Shown here: one piece after another, positions 7,762-11,480 of the stretch
Position numbering within the stretch: the first letter of the stretch is position 1
Layout: each line of letters opens with the position of its first letter
Assembly: GCA_964455155.1 (NCBI GenBank)
Contig: CAYVYH010000025.1
Location: 1 to 11,480, forward strand
Length of the DNA stretch: 11,480 bases
Reading direction: 5' to 3'
DNA from: UBA8403 sp964455155
GTDB taxonomy: Bacteria > Bacteroidota > Bacteroidia > Cytophagales > Amoebophilaceae
The notes under the pieces: model-generated
The model's database searches: none
What the model was told of the DNA's origin: nothing
The model's input: only the letters and a program-made list of their open reading frames with translations
Made by a program: the position numbers and the translations under genes

Positions 7762-9045
7762 TTACTGTAGTATCTCTTGGGCAGTCCAGCTACTGTGTAG
7801 TTGTTTTCGTAAGGTTGCTAAAGGGATCTTATCAATGACTTCACTGGCAAAGGCTTGACGCAGTAAGCGTTGTGCTGTATCCTCCTGTAATCCCCTCGTT
7901 CGTAGGTAAAAGAGCTGTTCCTCATCGAATCGGCCTGTTGTAGCGCCATGTGAGCATTTTACATCATCGGCCCAAATTTCAAGTTGAGGCTTGGTGTGAA
8001 GCGTCGCATGGTTAGAGAGCACTAAGTTGTTGTTTGTTTGCAAGGCATTGGTTTTCTGTGCTTCAGGTCTCACATAGATTCTGCCGTTAAATATACCTGT
8101 AGACTTATCCATCATAATACCCTTGTACAGTTCATTGCTGTAGGTGTGTGGCTTGCGGTGGTCTATCGTCGTACAGTTATCCACGTGTTGCTGTCTACGT
8201 AGGTAGTACAGTCCGTACATATTGGCCTCGCTGTTGGGAGCATCGATCGTACTGCTCAGGTTATTTCTAACCAATGCACCTGACCATGTAAAAGTATAGG
8301 TATTCAGTGTGCTATGTTGCGCTTGCTGGCATTGTGTGGTGTTTACTTGGTAATGTTGATGCCCCATTTTTGTTTGCAGGACGTAGTAGTTCATCTGGGC
8401 ACCCCTTTGCAAGATCACTTCAGCCACAGCATTCGTAAAGCCCGTTGTTTGCCAGGAGGTAATCATACTGGCCTGGCTGTGCTTTCCTGCTACTACTAAA
8501 AGGCGTGGGTGGGTGGCGTGTTGGCTTTTGTTAGCAGTTGTATAGTGGTAAAGCAATATAGGCTTGTCTATGATTGCATGATCATGAATGCGTATAAAGA
8601 GTCCTTCTTCAAACAATGCGGTATTTAAAGCGGTAAAAGCATCTTTCTTACTCTGGGCATATTGCGCAAAGTGCTCCAGAAACTCACTCTTTTGAAGTTG
8701 ATAAGCTTCTTGAAAAGTGAAGACTTGCATGAATGGTTCATGTCCTTCTAATTGTGTGTGCTTGCTACTTACTCTGCCGTTAAGCAACACAATATGGTAG
8801 GCATCCATGTCGTGATAGCATATTGGGGCATCTCCATCGGGCTGCGTTTGTACAGGCCGATGCAAGTCAAAATGCGCTGTTAGGAGGCTAGTAATAGGTG
8901 TATACTTGTAGGCTTCATTTTTAAGGGTAGGTAGCCCTTGTTCTTCAAAGTCGTTTAAAGCTTGTTGTCTCGTATCGTAGAAGGGATGGTCCCTGTTTAG
9001 TACTTTGAAGTGTTGTGTCAGGGATTGTTGCAGGGAAGAGGACAT
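7762..9045 (-). CDS. sufD: SufD, Fe-S scaffold complex subunit
   Basis: A complete 427-residue protein of the SufB/SufD family. SufD pairs with SufB and a SufC dimer to build Fe-S clusters. The N-terminus has LPTLKNEAYKYTP, the common start of SufD. The beta-helix core is in the middle, and the C-terminal block has IWADDVKCSHGATTGRFDE with C364 and H366 (in E. coli SufD the matching histidine helps cluster assembly), followed by LFYLRTRG. The presence of LFYLRTRG and the 427-residue length fit SufD rather than SufB, which is nearer 480 residues. It starts 11 nt after sufC and ends 6 nt before sufS. No SufB gene is in the window. Confidence 0.95.
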   Translation of the reverse strand: MSSSLQQSLTQHFKVLNRDHPFYDTRQQALNDFEEQGLPTLKNEAYKYTPITSLLTAHFDLHRPVQTQPDGDAPICYHDMDAYHIVLLNGRVSSKHTQLEGHEPFMQVFTFQEAYQLQKSEFLEHFAQYAQSKKDAFTALNTALFEEGLFIRIHDHAIIDKPILLYHYTTANKSQHATHPRLLVVAGKHSQASMITSWQTTGFTNAVAEVILQRGAQMNYYVLQTKMGHQHYQVNTTQCQQAQHSTLNTYTFTWSGALVRNNLSSTIDAPNSEANMYGLYYLRRQQHVDNCTTIDHRKPHTYSNELYKGIMMDKSTGIFNGRIYVRPEAQKTNALQTNNNLVLSNHATLHTKPQLEIWADDVKCSHGATTGRFDEEQLFYLRTRGLQEDTAQRLLRQAFASEVIDKIPLATLRKQLHSSWTAQEILQ

Positions 9046-9056
9046 GTTTACAGGGA

Positions 9057-9839
9057 TTAAATACTTGGTGAGCTGCCCGATCCAAGAGCCATGGACGTTT
9101 CCTTAATAATCCAATCGTACCCTTTTTCTTCTAACTCTTTAGCCAACTCCTTGGTCCCCGACTTAACAATTAGGCCATCATAAAGGACATGTACGAAGTC
9201 AGGGACAACGTAATCCAGTATTCTCTGATAATGTGTGATAATGATTGTGGCATTATCCTTGCCCCGGAGTTGATTCACACCATGGGCTACAACTTTCAGT
9301 GCATCAATATCCAATCCAGAGTCAGTCTCATCTAGAATCGATAGGGTAGGGGCCAGCATAGCCATCTGAAGCATCTCATTGCGTTTTTTTTCACCGCCTG
9401 AAAAACCTTCGTTCAATGATCTGCTTAGTAGTGTTGGGTCTATATTCACCAACTGCATCTTATCTTTCATGAGCGCTAAGAAAGCAACTGCATCTAGAGG
9501 TGGCTGGCCTCGCTGCTTTCTAATTTCGTTAACAGCTGTTTTGAGGAAGTTTGTCATGCTCACACCTGGAATCTCCACAGGATATTGAAAAGCCAGAAAA
9601 AGGCCTGCAGCGGCCCTTTTCTCTGGGGTTAGAGCCAGCAGGTCATCGCCTAAGAAAGTCACGCCCCCTTCCGTTACGGTATAACCCTCTTTTCCTGCAA
9701 GTACGGCTGCCAAAGTACTTTTTCCTGATCCATTGGGTCCCATAATGGCATGTATTTCGCCCGCTCGTACAGTTAAGTTGACGCCTTTGAGGAGCTCTTT
9801 ATTCTCTACGGCTGTTTTCAAGTGAGTGATTTCAAGCAT
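9057..9839 (-). CDS. sufC: SufC, Fe-S assembly ATPase
   Basis: A complete 260-residue soluble ABC-type ATPase that drives conformational change in the SufBCD complex. Visible are Walker A GPNGSGKST (34-42), the Q-loop FQYPVEIPGV (Q85), the signature SGGEKKRNEM (147-156), Walker B LSILDETDSGLD (166-177) and the switch histidine H203 in IIITHYQRIL. The DETDSGLDID and EIPGV segments are specific to SufC among ABC proteins. It is the first intact gene of the minus-strand suf run. Roughly 1 kb of DNA without intact genes lies upstream, where sufB is commonly found in related genomes. Confidence 0.97.
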   Translation of the reverse strand: MLEITHLKTAVENKELLKGVNLTVRAGEIHAIMGPNGSGKSTLAAVLAGKEGYTVTEGGVTFLGDDLLALTPEKRAAAGLFLAFQYPVEIPGVSMTNFLKTAVNEIRKQRGQPPLDAVAFLALMKDKMQLVNIDPTLLSRSLNEGFSGGEKKRNEMLQMAMLAPTLSILDETDSGLDIDALKVVAHGVNQLRGKDNATIIITHYQRILDYVVPDFVHVLYDGLIVKSGTKELAKELEEKGYDWIIKETSMALGSGSSPSI

Positions 9840-9878
9840 ATCGTATTATAATGGCAGCACGAAGCTACAACGAAAATT

Positions 9879-9910
9879 CAAATTAGTTTGCCCCTGCCCA
9901 CAGACTCCAA
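9879..9910 (-). promoter_or_regulatory. possible promoter for the suf run
   Basis: On the minus strand TAATTTG (9885-9879) resembles the Bacteroidota -7 element TAnnTTTG with one base missing, and a TTG (9910-9908) lies 22 nt upstream. The sufC start codon is about 40 nt downstream. It is weak, but it is the only candidate I see between sufC and the decayed sequence. Confidence 0.3.
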
Positions 9911-9995
9911 TCTTTGATACCCTCTTGCACACCCTAGGCGTATTGCTACCAGTATGTTGCTGGGTCTGTTGGGTAACACTATGGCATATCTGGGT

Positions 9996-10210
9996 CTATC
10001 CCTTGGCGCGATAGACTTTATCACCATTTTCTAGGTATTTGGCTCGTATTATGCGTACCAGGGCTCCAGGTACTCTCTCTTGAGCATTCTGGTAAGGTTT
10101 GTATGATTTTCTTGAGGTTAGGCAAGGGTCTCCTTAAAATAGACTTCCCTTGGTGCCTCCATCAACAAGCTACTGATGGCAAAAGTTAAGTGACGTATCG
10201 CCTCCTTCTT
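9996..10210 (-). pseudogene. probable C-terminal remnant of an unidentified gene
   Basis: Three protein-like minus-strand segments follow each other with shifts of frame. The first has HLTFAISSLLMEAPREVYF and ends at a TAA (10120-10118). The second has LPNLKKIIQTLPE. The third has NAQERVPGALVRIIRAKY, then LENGDKVYRAKG and a TAG at 9998-9996. Joined by two small frameshifts they would form one plausible soluble C-terminus just upstream of sufC. I recognise no family, and it does not resemble the C-terminus of SufB. A hydrophobic plus-strand frame over the same bases uses the same codon register and contains a stop, so it is probably the antisense shadow. Confidence 0.35.
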
Positions 10211-10523
10211 TTAACAGAGTTACGTGATCCTGACTGTGCTACAATACTGAGCGATTGATACGCGCACTGGAATACGGGATAGATCTCGTAGTGTACGCTA
10301 GTCTTATCAGGCTAGCGGGGATTTGTTGGTACAACATCATGCTTATCCTGGACAGTAGCGCGCTGCAACCATTCCGTCAGGATCACAAGAAGCAAGACTC
10401 CTTACATTTGTGTACATCGTATCTATACGCTCCATATCGCGCCCTTTTGTGTACCATAGCATCTTTTTGCGTAATCCGACAAAAAACATACAATCAACAC
10501 TTTGCGGGTGTCAAGCAAGGATG
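10211..10523. other. decayed intergenic DNA, no gene assigned
   Basis: No frame with recognisable content and a credible start is seen. On the minus strand a short protein-like piece, HVTLLKEGGD, lies just upstream of the unidentified remnant and may belong to it. Plus-strand frames here show no known motif. Confidence 0.45.
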
Positions 10524-10664
10524 TTATCCGTGCAAAAAATAAGGGAATCTATTAGGTTTTGTTTCTCTGATACTCCTACCCAACCCAAGCCCTATCACCA
10601 GCGTGATGAGCAAGGAGGCATACACAACCAGGTAGTCCAAACTGAGGTAGTGTATCCCGTTTTT
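10524..10664 (-). pseudogene. remnant resembling the N-terminus of a sodium:solute symporter
   Basis: A minus-strand frame of 46 codons between stops reads a membrane helix starting LDYLVVYASLLITLVIGLG, followed by the basic end GRSIRE. This pattern (L-D-Y, a helix with T-L-x-I-G-L, then G-R) is how many proteins of the sodium:solute symporter family begin. The frame ends in TAA at 10526-10524 and no downstream continuation in any one frame is clear, although a piece with LSDYAKRCYGT in another frame could be the next loop. No start codon is evident, as a TAA lies at 10667-10665. It would be a dead transporter gene. The family match rests on one helix and is tentative. Confidence 0.4.
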
Positions 10665-10836
10665 TTAATGTCTTACAAGCAACATCAAAGCACTCATTTC
10701 ACTACGAGATAAGACACCCTTGTGAGCCGTTTTGTGATGCTAACAGACAGTTTAAGAACAGCGCACCAAAGCGCTTGCAACGCCGCAAGAGTACCAGAGG
10801 TGGCCTGCTAAAGACCCACTTTTCAATGCGTACAAT
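10665..10836. other. spacer downstream of the hydrolase gene, nothing seen
   Basis: The bases between the symporter-like remnant and the hydrolase stop codon show no gene, no strong hairpin with a T-run, and no repeat that I can support. Confidence 0.45.
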
Positions 10837-11480
10837 TCAGGTGCTTGCAGCGTTCGCCCAAAGGTTATCTTTTTTCTCCACTCCTATTGTCGTGCTGGGG
10901 CCATGACCAGGGTAGATGACCACCTCGTCTCCCATTGAGAATAGCTGTTGGTGAATACTCTTCAAAAGTAGCATATGGTCACCACCTGGCAAGTCTGTCC
11001 TGCCTATAGCACCCCGAAACAAAACATCCCCAGAAAGACAGAACGCACCCCGTTGACTGTAGAGCGCAATATGCCCTGGTGAATGGCCCGGCACATGCAG
11101 GACGGATAACGACGCATCGCCCAATTGAATCACATCACCTGCAGTGAGTAACTTTTCTGCCTTAGCGGGCTCGTACGCTGTGAAACCATAACGAGGTGCA
11201 TACTCAACGGCTGACCGTAATATAGGCACTTCTTGCTGATGTAAAGCAAGTGGCACACCGTAGGTTGCCCGTACATACTGGTTGCCTAGTACGTGATCAA
11301 TGTGTGCGTGCGTATTGATCAAATGGACTACTTGTAGAGCGCGTGATTGTATAAAACTGCTCAGCTTTTGCTGTTCATGCGGCTCGTAGCACCCAGGATC
11401 AATAATAGCACACGCGCTTGACTCGTCATAGACTATGTAGGTATTCTCTGAAAACGCATTGAATGTGAAGCATTGAACGT
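10837..11480 (-). CDS. metallo-beta-lactamase-fold hydrolase, glyoxalase II-like (start cut by window edge)
   Basis: The visible 213 residues cover nearly the whole protein; family members have about 212-216, so only a few N-terminal residues are missing beyond 11480. An internal TTG at 11322 is not the true start: the upstream frame continues with FTFNAFSENTYIVYD and IIDPGCYEPHEQQ, both typical. The metal-binding motif THAHIDH (HxHxDH) comes next, then VPGHSPGHIALYS, LSGDVLF with the bridging aspartate, GRTDLPGGDH, and YPGHGPSTTIGVEK with the last histidine. This places it with the small cytosolic glyoxalase II-like thioesterases or hydrolases common in Bacteroidota. The natural substrate is not known. 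It is on the same strand as suf but separated from it by 1 kb of decayed DNA. Confidence 0.93.
   Translation of the reverse strand, partial: VQCFTFNAFSENTYIVYDESSACAIIDPGCYEPHEQQKLSSFIQSRALQVVHLINTHAHIDHVLGNQYVRATYGVPLALHQQEVPILRSAVEYAPRYGFTAYEPAKAEKLLTAGDVIQLGDASLSVLHVPGHSPGHIALYSQRGAFCLSGDVLFRGAIGRTDLPGGDHMLLLKSIHQQLFSMGDEVVIYPGHGPSTTIGVEKKDNLWANAAST

Noticed and set aside
9918..10104. Plus-strand hydrophobic frame (MLLGLLGNTMAYLGL) with one in-frame TAG
   Set aside because: It uses the same codon register as the minus-strand remnant, so hydrophobicity is expected from complementary codons. The minus strand lacks the stop and has neighbours on the same strand.
10410..10712. Plus-strand open frame of 100 codons
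   Set aside because: It is the in-register complement of the symporter-like helix and shows no motif of its own.

Overview
The window comes from a member of the Bacteroidota. The 3' part of 23S rRNA has the Bacteroidota-type sequence after the peptidyl-transferase loop (GATCTCCCCCAAGAGC), followed by a matching short 5S rRNA. Promoter-like sites fit the Bacteroidota TAnnTTTG -7 consensus, and clear Shine-Dalgarno sites are lacking. Long stretches hold protein-like but broken frames, including a dead rnhB, which points to a genome in reductive decay. An obligate intracellular lineage such as Amoebophilaceae (Cardinium/Amoebophilus-like) is my best guess. It is an inference: sampled lines average roughly low-to-mid 40s % G+C, higher than I expect for those genomes.

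Layout. 1-706 (+): end of 23S rRNA, about 100 bp of spacer, then 5S rRNA. 707-954: gene-free leader with a good intrinsic terminator (868-900) and a TAAGTTTG promoter element (930-937). 955-3081 (+): a 708-residue MutS-related ATPase that begins with a signal peptide. 3082-4617: about 1.5 kb of decayed DNA with an rnhB pseudogene and a probable broken membrane-protein gene. 4618-9839 (-): a compact block that reads, in transcription order, sufC, sufD, sufS, sufE, sufT, a BrxA/BrxB-type bacilliredoxin, a PrxQ/Bcp peroxiredoxin and tRNA-Arg(UCU). 9840-10836: about 1 kb without an intact gene but with minus-strand remnants, one resembling the N-terminus of a sodium:solute symporter. 10837-11480 (-): a metallo-beta-lactamase-fold hydrolase cut by the window edge only a few residues from its start.

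How the genes work together. SufS (cysteine desulfurase) and SufE (sulfur acceptor) feed sulfur to the SufBCD scaffold. SufT (DUF59) helps in maturation. PrxQ and the bacilliredoxin protect thiols and would suit an oxidant-resistant Fe-S assembly unit. The striking absence is sufB. It normally lies just upstream of sufC in this phylum, but here that position holds only decayed sequence, so SufB must be encoded elsewhere or the scaffold is unusual.

I found no CRISPR array, insertion sequence, integrase, phage gene or toxin-antitoxin pair. The most unusual item is the MutS-like ATPase with a secretion signal.
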